Shown here piece after piece: positions 1-9,542 of a stretch of DNA of 64,000 nt. The stretch is taken from contig NC_134026.1 in assembly GCF_964204645.1 (NCBI RefSeq), forward strand, positions 17,378,650 through 17,442,649, in the 5' to 3' direction. The number at the start of each line of letters is the position of its first letter. The stretch's first letter is position 1. The notes under the pieces are model-generated. The model ran no database searches. It was not told the origin of the DNA and saw only the letters and a program-made list of their open reading frames with translations. This DNA comes from Tubulanus polymorphus (taxonomy: Eukaryota > Nemertea > Palaeonemertea > Tubulaniformes > Tubulanidae). A program made the translations under genes and the position numbers.

Positions 1-810
1 TTCATACTAAAATGACCTTCCCATTCCTGACTGTGGTTTGTGAAAATATCCGATCGTGAAACTAAACCACAGACAGGTTACTGACTAGTATTAGCCCATC
101 CGATTATAAAAAGCTTACCACCAACGATTAGGTAACTAACTATAGCTAAGTATGAAAATAATGCAAACATACGCGTCATTTTCAGAGATGGTTATGTTTG
201 AAAACATGGTTTTTGCAAAGTTTTAATGTCATGACATTTCCGTGGAGGGTTAGAAACTTTGACTGACATCCAATATGGCGTTGTTGACGTCACGAATCGG
301 CGAATTTACACGCGATTTAGGGCCCAAAATAACATGATTGTAACCCAGAAAAACTAAGTTTTTTGGGCCAAAAGTTACTGATTTTGAATCCTTAGACCTC
401 CCTGATAATAAATATGCTGAAATAAAAATTTTTGGGAGGGGGGTACGAAAGTGCAATAGCACCTAAACAATATAAACACAAGGTATTTCCGTGATATTTT
501 GAATTTTTCGCAGTTCATATTTAGCGCCATTCTCGCGAGATTATCAACAACCCGGAAATAGAGTCCAAGCCAATCGCCAAACCCCTGTGGTTTTGACCAA
601 CAAATGCGAGGACGTTTTGACAAGAAGAGGTTTTGACCCAACACCCATAGAGCCTATTACTTACACAAGTAGGGTCCAAGTCAGTTGGCGTCACTTGGGA
701 TTAGGCCATAATAAACAAGTTGAAAGCATATGTTTCGTTCATCGCCAGTTTCGTTACTTCGACGATCAACAACTCACGTCAGACTGGTTGCCGGTATCTA
801 CTGCAATATT
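1..810. other. Intergenic, no gene seen
   Basis: Only short chance open frames occur here on either strand. No splice-bounded exon, RNA gene or clear repeat boundary was found. The motif ACTGGTTGCCGG at 783-794 is a partial outer copy of the terminus of the element that follows. Confidence 0.5.
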
Positions 811-985
811 AGACTGGTTGCCGGTCCCTACCTTCGGTTAGACTGTGAATGCAGGTGGCAAAGAATATTACAGGCGATCAGAGTACCGTAATATGCGCAT
901 AAATTGCTACTAGACTGGTCCGCCTGTCCAAATCTGCACCACCTGCCATTCGCAGTCTAACTGAAGGTAGAGTTCGGCAACCAGT
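811..985. mobile_element. Short inverted-repeat element (MITE-like)
   Basis: The left arm begins ACTGGTTGCCGG at 813 and continues through CTACCTTCGGTTAGACTG. The right arm, read backwards from 985, gives ACTGGTTGCCGA and CTACCTTCAGTTAGACTG. The arms pair over roughly 45 bp with few mismatches, and no coding capacity lies between them. Flanks ATTAG and ATAAG may be an imperfect target duplication. Related termini recur near 57730 and 63373. The superfamily is not assigned. Confidence 0.6.
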
Positions 986-1011
986 ATAAGATTGCTATCG
1001 AGATTCATAGA

Positions 1012-1047
1012 CGGACGCCGGGCGCTCAGGCGCCCGGAGGACGTCCC
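1012..1047. repeat. GC-rich perfect-stem palindrome
   Basis: CCGGGCGC and GCGCCCGG are separated by four bases, and the outer bases GACGGACG/GGACGTCC extend the symmetry. It stands out in an AT-rich background. It could be a transposon terminus or a structured DNA site; no function can be assigned. Confidence 0.4.
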
Positions 1048-1049
1048 TT

Positions 1050-2915
1050 TGGTTAACGCGTATATGTGGATACTACGAAGTGTCTTTTTAACCGAATCTG
1101 ACTTACTGACAAAGTCAGAAAAAAGTGACGTCAGAGTACGTCCGGTTTGAAGTTCATGGGGAAATCGGAAGTAGAATTACGTCACGCTAAAATCCGGCAG
1201 CCCATTAACTAAAATAAGGCAATTTATGGATCGGGTTATTTCAGAATTTATTTATTTCATGAAATTTCGTACAAGATTTGGTCGATGAAAAGTTTAACAA
1301 TGAACCGCGTTGATCGAACGAGTTCGAAAATAGCTGAAATTCTCTAGCAACCGGAGCGAATTCATAATAAACAAACCACCGCGCCGGCGCCCGCCGGTTC
1401 AGCCATCGCACTAGGTTCGAATCCCGGAGAATTACGCTCTCGCGCGCGCGTGCGACAGTCAACCCCAGCCGCAGCGCTGAAATATGTAATCATTTATCAA
1501 ATTTAATGACCCTACAACTGCGATGAGTCGCGTTGTCGTACGATTTGCTTAAAATGTCACGGCGGCGGATCGGCACGGTCTCGCTCCGAGGAGCAGCGAC
1601 ATCGCGGTCGGCAAAAACATTAGTCTCCGCCCCTTCTTTCACCGAATAAGGAATTCGGTACCGCTGGCCATAGATTCCCGGTACTCGACATTCCCCGAGA
1701 AATAGAAACAAATAAATATTTTTCGCGAGATATCAATTTTTGTATTGACATTTGAATTTTACTGCTGATAATTTATATGATTTTTTTTTCTGGCAGAAAA
1801 AAATTATGCGATTGAAGGTGTCTTTCATTTTTTCTCGTCTTCCTTTACTTTTCAAATGGAGCTAATTTCTAAATTTACACCAGGTCAAATTGTTCGATCT
1901 TGCAAAGCGTGTCAGTTTCACCATAATGTCGGTTTTTACATTTCGGGTTTTACAAAGTTGTTTAAACCATAAAAAAATCCTGATACAATCTAAATCGAAA
2001 TAGTAATCTTTTTAGCAGTGGTAAACCGACCTACCCCTGGTAGCCAAAGACCAGTTTATATTTAGTTCAGAAATTGGTCAAGTTTTGTTCATAGAAAATT
2101 GAATTTCATTTTATCTACAGATCAAATGAACAGGTTCGTCATAATTTTCCTAATCGAAATATAAACCAAAATTTTTAATAACCAGAAATTAATCGAACCT
2201 TAAAGTTGAAGTTTCATCTTCTTTCCCCCACCACTTAACTATATTGCATTAGTTTTCATTTTTCCAAGCTTAACTATAAGAATTGATTTAATTTCTTCGA
2301 TAATTTAATGCTCGGGGTCCAAATCTACAGAACAATTTCAATATCGAAATAAAATTGATAGACTTTAAGAGTTAGTAAGAGTTTCTTTCCAGTTTCATTG
2401 ACAACAATTAATTTTCTCGGTGTTCCTTAAGTCACTGACACTATTTTGAGTGTTTTTTGTTACACTCCATACGTGATCGAGGTTGCTTCGAATCGTTATG
2501 ATTTCTTAATCTTAGTATTAAAAATTCAATGAAGCTGCAGTGACGAAGCGTCCGTCACTTAGATTTCATCTACTACATATTAAACAATGAACCCTACCCT
2601 TACCGTTGACCCTCTTGATACCCTTCTGATCTTCAGACCTAGTTTCATCGGTTCAAAAAGCCGCCATTTTGTGTACGAGTCGGTTAGAGGATCTAACATT
2701 TACCCCTTTGAAGCATTCCTTTTGGGATTTGGCGAATAATCGTTTAGCGAAAAATCATAAAACATTTCAATGGATATCGTTTACTTAACATGTACTTAGT
2801 GTTTAAATAAAGGTAGATTTATTGGTAAATGATATTTGTCTTCCTTGCAACATTCTTATATTCTAGTGCTCCCGTTTTAAGAAGTTGCAAAAACCCCTAA
2901 TTGAACGCTAAAAAG
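1050..2915. other. Intergenic; segment related to the 6-8 kb element
   Basis: Bases about 1340-1450 resemble the interior of the element at 6057-8624. Shared words are AGCAACSGG, CGCCGGY, a GGTCGA/GGTTCGA block and CCCGGAGAAT followed by CG dinucleotides. The rest, especially 1750-2900, is AT-rich sequence in which I see no exon or RNA gene. GGTTCGAATCCC at 1414 resembles a tRNA B box, but no cloverleaf can be folded around it. Confidence 0.4.
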
Positions 2916-3124
2916 TATGGTGGCTGATTCGGGCCCTAGAAAACTTTTCTGCACGGCTAGAGCAACGATTAAAACATTTTCACATTGGCCCGTTTTTTGG
3001 GTTTTCTCGCGCGAGAATTCAAAACTTTTGGTTTTCTCGCACGAGAATTCAAAAAGTTTGGTTTTCTCGCACGAGAATTCAAAAAGTTTGGTTTTCTCGC
3101 GCGAGAAAACAAAAAAATGGGCCA
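2916..3124 (+). mobile_element. Truncated element with TATGGTGG terminus and 30-bp array
   Basis: The segment opens with TATGGTGGCTGATTCGGGCC at 2916-2935, identical over 20 bp to both ends of the complete element at 57188-58209. It then holds four copies of a 30-bp unit starting at 3001, 3031, 3061 and 3091. Each unit contains a CTCGCRCGAGA palindrome and an A/T tract. No matching right terminus was found, so this copy is truncated or recombined. Small open frames here are by-products of the repeat. Confidence 0.65.
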
Positions 3125-3390
3125 TTGTAATAAACTTTTATCCAGCTTCTAGCCAGTCAGAAAAATTGTTCAAACCAAAATGTTTAGTTGATCCTAAATT
3201 GGGAGTAATCCGGACTCTAATCTGGCGACTAAAGTGTTAAATTCGTAAGTTTATATAGATGGTGGATGAGAATCTAGGATATTTTCAAACGTCAACCATA
3301 TTAGTTGTTAGAGATACATTTCACGCGTCATGGAAGACCAAATGATTAAGTGTTTTACTTATTGTGATTATTTGGAAATAACTGATTCTA

Positions 3391-3396
3391 TTTATT
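3391..3396 (-). promoter_or_regulatory. Polyadenylation signal for the GPCR gene
   Basis: TTTATT on the plus strand reads AATAAA on the minus strand, about 60 bases past the receptor stop codon. This is a normal position for a compact 3' UTR. Confidence 0.5.
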
Positions 3397-3456
3397 CTTT
3401 TTGTTAAATTTGATTGCTTGTGTATGGCGGGGGGGTTATTGAAAGGAATGCGGATT

Positions 3457-4513
3457 TTACTGTTGTTTTGTAGCGATGCAGGCCCTGCAGACGAGTTTAC
3501 GAGCCTCTTCCTGATAGAAATCTAAACACGCGATATAAACGACGAAATTCAAACAGAAATTCAAATCCTGAATATTCGTCGCAAAGAGAGCGTAGTAAAG
3601 AACGTGGTAACTCGGTCCACTTACGCCGTATTGAGTGTACATGAGAATCCGAATCCAGAATATACTCCACAAAACACAAGCAGGTGTCACCGTAACCAAA
3701 AACAAAACCGATACCGAAATCAAATTGATGAGAAATCGATAAGATTCATCGTCTGAATGCCCGCCATGTTTTCGTATGGCCTCACTTCTGGTAGCTAGAC
3801 GAGTTTTGATCAAAGTCGAGGCGATCACCACGTTCGATACGATCACAACGAAACACGGTATCTCGAACGTGGTGATCAATTCGACTACGATCACTATAAT
3901 CGTGCCGCCCCCGGGCAGACGATCGAAAATAAAATCGCAACTAGTGCCTTCTTCGTTCAGTTCGTACCCGAATACAAACGGTGATCGACCGATCATAGCT
4001 ATGATTATGATGGAACAAAGGGTAATTTTCCGCCTGCGAGATGTGATCAATCGTTCGCGTTTCAGCGGAAAATGAATCGCGACGCATTTCTCTACGTTGT
4101 ATAACATCAAAGTCCACGTCGATGTGGCAGACGAAATGTACAAAAGATACCGAAATATTTTACACACGGCCATGTGAGTGGCCAAAAAGTCGAAGAATAC
4201 TTTCGCGTCCGTGTATTCGTACAAGGCGTTATTCATCCAACTATCGGCCAGACCGTTCGTGATTAGATTCACCAGATCGCTGGCCGCCAAAAACGTCAAA
4301 TACTGCGACGTTGATTTATCGCGTCTTTTCATTCGCGGGAAAATGATCAAAAGATAAAATGTTGCCTCCGATACCCATGAAAACGAAAAACGGGAACAGA
4401 CAGGCTCGGTAGAAATTCATGAAGCGTTTTAAATTATCGGGCGGCGTCAGCGCGATCCGACCATCGTCAGTGGTCGTGTTAATGACGGCAGTTGTGAAAT
4501 TATAATCCAACAT
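3457..4513 (-). CDS. Rhodopsin-class peptide-type GPCR, frameshifted after TM1
   Basis: Single-exon class A seven-transmembrane receptor, a plasma-membrane G-protein-coupled receptor probably for a neuropeptide; the ligand is unknown. The start is ATG at 4513, and the N-terminus has two N-glycosylation sequons (NFT, NTT). TM1 ends in GGNILS, then one extra T in a TTTT run near 4350-4354 shifts the frame. The next frame runs intact to the stop at 3457. Visible landmarks are SQYLTFLAASDL in TM2 with the conserved Asp, Cys at the start of TM3 (AVCKIFRYLL), a paired Cys in loop 2 (GTSCDF), the TM6 proline (VTPACVL), and a TM7/helix 8 stretch with N-F-V-V-Y in place of NPxxY. The DRY position reads E-K-C, losing the usual arginine. 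About 350 residues is normal for the family. The break may be a homopolymer error, an allele, or a young pseudogene; the otherwise clean frame favours one of the first two or a recent lesion. Confidence 0.85.
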
Positions 4514-5109
4514 CTCTTATCGTTCAGAAAGTTGTTTATTCGTTCACGACTTCGATGAGAAAAGGATTCACTGGAAACCTACGTCTGCAATATTCAATAT
4601 TATGGGCAGAACTGTCAGCTCCGGGTATTGGAAGTCTTGCGGAAAGTTCTCTTCGTGACGTTCATGACAAATGATCAGGTCCAATTTCATTAAGATACAC
4701 ACGAAGACAGTGTCCCGTGCAGTGTATAAGCTAAGGTATTAGTATCAAACGCGACTCGTCGAAATTTCATCGTTTTTTTCCATGAAACCTAAAAAGCTCA
4801 CGCATGTCACGCGCTAACCACACGGTCGTTCTCTCGTAATTTAGTTATTTTTTGTTTTTGCAGATCTTAAATTACAAACTATAAACTTCGTGTGATTCAG
4901 GTGTTTTTGAAAGGGAACGTTCGTTTGGGAATATCGGAATTGTAAATCCGATGCCAATTTCGCATAGCACGCATAGTCACGAAGGTTCGGCTCAAGTCCA
5001 TTATAGCATTAAATAGTTCCAGCGTGCAGAGACTTATCACATTGGACAGGTATTTGGAATTAATCCGCCATTATTGGACTGATTGAAATCTTACGACATT
5101 ACGCCATAG
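4514..5109. other. 5' flank of the GPCR gene
   Basis: Upstream sequence on the receptor's minus strand. I see no convincing TATA/Inr pair or spliced leader exon, and no other gene. Confidence 0.4.
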
Positions 5110-5116
5110 GGACGTG

Positions 5117-5806
5117 CGAACATACCGACATACCGACAAACCGACGAACCGACAAGCCGACGAACCGACATACCGACAAACCGATGAACCGACATACCGA
5201 CAAACCGACGAACCGACATACCGACGAGCCGACAAATCCGTGCGTGGATTACACTTAAATATATAAAGCGACTGGAAGCAAGGGGCTGCGTGCTTGCGTG
5301 GATTACCCTTATATAAAGTGGCTGGGATCGAGGAGCTGGGTATGTACCTGGATTACCCTTGTATTAATTGGCTGGGATCGAGGGGCTGTGTGGTGCATAG
5401 ATTACCCTTATATAAAGAGGCTGGGATCGAGGGGCTGGGTATATGCGTGGATTACCCGCCGATTACCCTCATATAAAGTGGCTAGGATCGAGGCGCTGCG
5501 TGGTTGCGTGGATTACCCTTATATAATGTGGCTGGGATTGAGGGGCTGTGTGTTTGCGTGGATTACCCTTATACAAAGTGGCTGGGATTGAGGGGCTGGG
5601 TGTTTGCGTGGATTACCCTCATATAAAGTGGCTAAGGATCGAGGGGCTGCGTGGTTGCGTGGATTTCCCTTATATAATGTGGCTAGGATCGAGGGAGAGG
5701 GTTTTTCCGTGGATTACCCGCGGCTGGATCGAGGGACTGCGAGTATGTCGGTTTGTCGGTATGTCGGTTCGTCGGTTCGTCGGTATGTCGGTTCGTCGGT
5801 TTGTCT
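5117..5806. repeat. Compound repeat: inverted 8-bp arrays around a 50-bp minisatellite
   Basis: From about 5117 to 5235 runs an array of an 8-bp unit, ACCGACNN. From about 5745 to 5806 runs its reverse complement, GTCGGTNN. Between them are about ten copies of a 50-bp unit containing GTGGATTACCC, TATATAAAGTGGCTGGGATC and GAGGGGCTG; ATTACCC occurs near 5301, 5352, 5401, 5451, 5512, 5562, 5612 and 5714. The peptide frames with repeated DYP..W motifs are by-products of the repeat. The inverted arms suggest a mobile or foldback element. Confidence 0.8.
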
Positions 5807-5845
5807 TGAAAAGTACGCAGCCAAATTGCTCCTTTTCTAAAAATG

Positions 5846-5909
5846 TATCTTTGAGCAGGGAACTATTCCACGCTATACTAGACTTGAACCCTGATGGAGG
5901 CACAACGCG
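5846..5909 (+). CDS. Possible isolated internal exon
   Basis: An acceptor-like TATCTTTGAGCAG precedes 5846, and a consensus donor AAT|GTAAGT follows 5909. The frame across it is open and reads ELFHAILDLNPDGGTTRS. No partner exon could be joined to it, and it sits between two repeats. It may be a chance splice-site pair or a relic of a gene disrupted by insertions. Confidence 0.2.
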
Positions 5910-6056
5910 ATCAATGTAAGTTTGAAGTATGAAGGAAAAACAGGACCGGCGGATATAGCGTTACTTTCCGAACACTGCCCAGTACTACCCCAGCCTATCT
6001 GCGGTTGGATGTGCAAATGAACGTTCATTCGATCGTTTCCGATTGCCGACCCGAGA

Positions 6057-8624
6057 AGCTCCTTTAAGTTAATCGCGCGTATGAGGCAAATTCAAATTTT
6101 CTATATTTCTCCATTTCTCCAAACCGTCCTTCTCAAAAAGTGTAGTTTACATCCGGGACACATGGGCATTGGCTAAATCGCGGCGACGAAAATGACGGTC
6201 ACGGACGGACTTTCGTCGAAACTTGCGGGCCGCGTCGCGCGGGTAGTTTAGATACGTGAATGAAGGATAACAAAACGATTTTGTGTAATTTTCAGAATAT
6301 TTACAAAGAATATTCACGAAATATTGTCAAAGAAATGTCATTTTTAGTTCGTATTTCTCCGTAGAAACCGATTGGAAGACTGGATTCGAATCCCACAAAA
6401 AGCACAGATCCCTTAGCAACGGGTCGAATTTTTTTAGAATAACAAGAGCGCCGGTTTCACAGCATCACTAAGGGTCGAGTCCCGGAGAATAACGCGCGCG
6501 CGCCGTCCGCGTGTTACAAATTGACCGTCCCGCTCCACACAAGTACTGAATAATTAACTCAGAATTTTGCCAATCCCTGGGAGTAAAGTGCCGTGCGTTT
6601 TTTAACATATCGTATCTTTATGTGTTTTTTACTCCCGTTTTTCAAACGTTATTCCCCTTTTCCGTTTCAAGTAAAATTCGCTTTAATCCGTACCGTATTT
6701 AAAATACCGTTGTTCCATTAATTCCGTACCCATGCAACCCGTTGTAATACTTAGGAACAAATCTTTAGTGTAAAACATATAAAACTATTGAAGCCATGAG
6801 ATTTAATGTAGAAATCTGACATTTTTAAACTACAGAAAAATTTATTTTCGTATAATCGATAAAACCATAGGCTCTCAATACGTAATCAACATTCCCAAAC
6901 TCCCACGTTGTTTTTCGCAAAAAATGATTTTTTTCTTTTTTAATCTTCAAATTTCTTGTATAAAACATATAAAACTGTTAAAGCCGTTCGTAGAACATAT
7001 CTGACGATACAGGAAGATTTATTGTCGTAAAACAAACAAGGCTTTCAATTTGTAATCAACACTCCCAAAGCATGTTTTTTTTCGCAAAAATGAATTCCTT
7101 TTATACATGTATTTGATCACGGTGAATCTTCGCTCGCTTCGACATTTTGGGTGATTTTCTTTGGCCACGGCCCACGCCGAACACAGGTGCCCCCGCAAAA
7201 CCTATTTTTTTACAATGCAGAATTCTATATAAGTTGCCGAAAGGGCACTCACCTCTGTTTATTCATTAAAACTTAAGACTGGCTGTGCGCTTCACCAAGT
7301 TTCGACTTTGACATATTATTTTGGGTGATTTTCTTTGGTCACGCCACCGGGTGCCTTAATCGCTAAATCGCGGCGACGAAAATGACGGTCACGGACGGAC
7401 TTTCGTCGAAACTTGCGTCGCGCGGGTAGTTTAAATACGTGAATGAAGGATAACAAAACGATTTTGTGTAATTTTCAGAATATTTACAAAGAATATTCAC
7501 GAAATATTGTCGAAGAAATGTCATTTTTAGTTCGTATTTCTCCGTAGAAACCGATTGGAAGACTGGATTCGAATCCCACAAAAAACACAGTCCCTTAGCA
7601 ACAGGTCGAATTTTTTTAGAATAACAAGAGCGCCGGTTTCACAGCATCACTAAAGGTCGAGTCCCGGAGAATAACTTAGTATCTTTATGTGTTTTTTACT
7701 CCCTTTTTTCAAACGCTATCCCCTTTTACGTTTCGCCTAAAATTCGCTATAAACCGTATTTAATATACCGTTGTTCCATTAATTTGTTCTCGTGTAATCG
7801 CTAAAACAATAGGCTCTCAATATGTAATCAACATTCCCAAACTTCCACGTTGTTTTTCGCAGAAAATGATTTTTTTTTCTTTTTTAATCACGGGTCCCTT
7901 AATTCGCTCGAGTCATATGTTGGGTGATTATTTTTTTTTGGTCACGCCACCGGGTGCCTTCCTTCAGCAAAACCTACATTCTTTACAACGTAGAACTTGG
8001 AAACAAATTTCTTGTGTAAAACATAACTGTTAAAGCCGTTCGTAGAAGATATCTGACGATACAGAAAGATTTATTCTCGTATGAAAGATAAAACAAACAA
8101 GGCTTTCAATTTGTAATCAACACTCTCAAAGCATGTTTTTTCGCAAAAAGGAATTCCCTTTCTATACATGTATTTGATCACGGCGAATCTTCGCTCGAAA
8201 AGATCTTCGACACTTTGGGTGATTTTCTTTGGCCACGGACCACACTGAACACGTGCCCCCGCAAAACCTATGTTTTTTTTACGACGTAGAATTCTATTTA
8301 AGTTGCCGAAAGGGCACTCGCCTCTATCTAAATCAATAAAACTCTGGCTGTGCGCTTCGCCAAGTTTCGACTTTGACATATTATTCTGAAAATTACACAA
8401 AATCATTTTGTTATCCTTGATTCACGTATTTAAACTACCCGCGCGTCGCGGCCCGCAAGTTTCGACGAAAGTCCGTCCGTGACCGCCGTCATTTTCGTTG
8501 CCGCGATTTAGCCAATGCCCATGTGTCCCGGATGTAAACTACACTTTTTGAAAAGGACGGTATGGAGAAATATAGAAAATTTGAATTTGCCTCATAGTCA
8601 TACGCGCGATTAAGTTAAGGAGCT
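6057..8624. mobile_element. Large non-autonomous inverted-repeat element with internal duplication
   Basis: The left arm 6057-6300 and right arm 8390-8624 are reverse complements over about 240 bp, with small indels. The outermost shared bases are AGCTCC followed by a TTAA-containing stretch and ATCGCGCGTATGA. Inside, 6173-7340 is duplicated in tandem from 7363 onward (offset about 1190 bp), including a GGCGACGAAAATGACGGTC block and a GCCGGTTTCACAGCATCACT block. TTTCTTTGGYCACG appears four times. No transposase-like frame is present, so mobility would depend on an enzyme supplied elsewhere. No clear target duplication was found. Confidence 0.75.
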
Positions 8625-8639
8625 TTTTACGTGGTAGCT

Positions 8640-8808
8640 CTTGTATGTAGCTGGATCCATATATCCAACATATTGTTGACCCAGGTTGCGCTTCTTGGAA
8701 GTAAGTCATATGTTATGAACTGTAGAATTATTTCGATGACGCTTCCCCCAGTGCGATATATGAACCAGTTAGGCAGAAACCCGTTATCGCTGCTATGCAG
8801 CTATATTT
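8640..8808 (+). repeat. Dispersed repeat with hairpin core, copy 1
   Basis: Matches 40605-40790 over most of its length, sharing CATATTGTTGACCCA, GTTGCGCT, TCATATGTTATG and ATGAACCAGTTAGGCAGAAA. It ends with a CCCGTTATCGCTGC hairpin and GCAGCTATA. The core at 8773-8808 is shared with at least seven other sites in the window. It is probably a SINE or MITE family. Confidence 0.65.
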
Positions 8809-9180
8809 GAATATCATCTTTATACTCCCGTTGTTACTCGGTGTTTTGAGCTGATTTTACTCAGCATGGCATATGGAAAGTTTAGATGATTTCCAATTAA
8901 AAACTGTCAATTCAGAATACAGATTGTGGACAATTTTGAATTGAAAATTCAGAATTTCAAAACCCAGATCTCAAAGTTCTTACCGACAAGGGTAGGTTAG
9001 AACCTAGCAATGGCGCCATTGTTGGACACGTGACCTATTAGTAAAAGAATCGTGTCGGTGACATTGTTAACTAATCAGCGGGCGTCAGGGATTAAAAGCC
9101 TAAGGCATGAAATCCTTCAAGTCGGGTAATTCTTCTTGGAATACGATTGTGTAAGCGCACAACCCAGACTCATAAAACTT
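8809..9180. other. Intergenic, nothing recognised
   Basis: AT-rich spacer between two repeats, with no exon, RNA gene or repeat boundary visible. Confidence 0.4.
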
Positions 9181-9542
9181 TGGAACGCGATAAATCAGGG
9201 AAAATATGAGCGCTTCACCGGGACGTATGCTTTTTGCAACGTAATCGAGTCCCAACATAAGAATTCGCGACATGTTTTCACAGCGACATATCTAAATGTG
9301 ACGACGAAATGCAGATGTATTTGCGACAACATATATAAATGTATTTACAACTGTATCTTTTGTGACAACGTACTTTCACTTCCCGGCGTAATGATGAATT
9401 TTGTCTCGTCGCAAAATGCATCATTACGTCGGGATATATGTTGTCGCAAATTCTTATGTCGGGATGCGATTACGTTGCAAAAAAACATATACGTACGTAC
9501 GTGGTCGGTGCAGCCTCATATTTTTTCATTTATCGCGTTCCA
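9181..9542. mobile_element. Long imperfect hairpin element
   Basis: The sequence folds on itself over nearly its full length. TGGAACGCGATAAAT at 9181 pairs with ATTTATCGCGTTCCA ending at 9542. TTTGCAACGTAATCG and CATAAGAATTCGCGACA pair with the mirrored copies near 9430-9480, and ATGATGAATTTTGTC pairs near the centre. The 148-codon open frame across 9136-9582 comes from this palindrome and is not counted as a gene. Confidence 0.65.

Noticed and set aside
1400-1430. Possible tRNA gene (GGTTCGAATCCC); similar B-box words near 6370, 43015 (-), 46125 and 59410
   Set aside because: No acceptor, D and anticodon stems could be folded around any of them; at most SINE heads or transposon sequence.
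2990-3120. CRISPR-like array (regular 30-bp units)
   Set aside because: Units are directly adjacent with no variable spacers, in a eukaryotic transposon; it is a tandem satellite.
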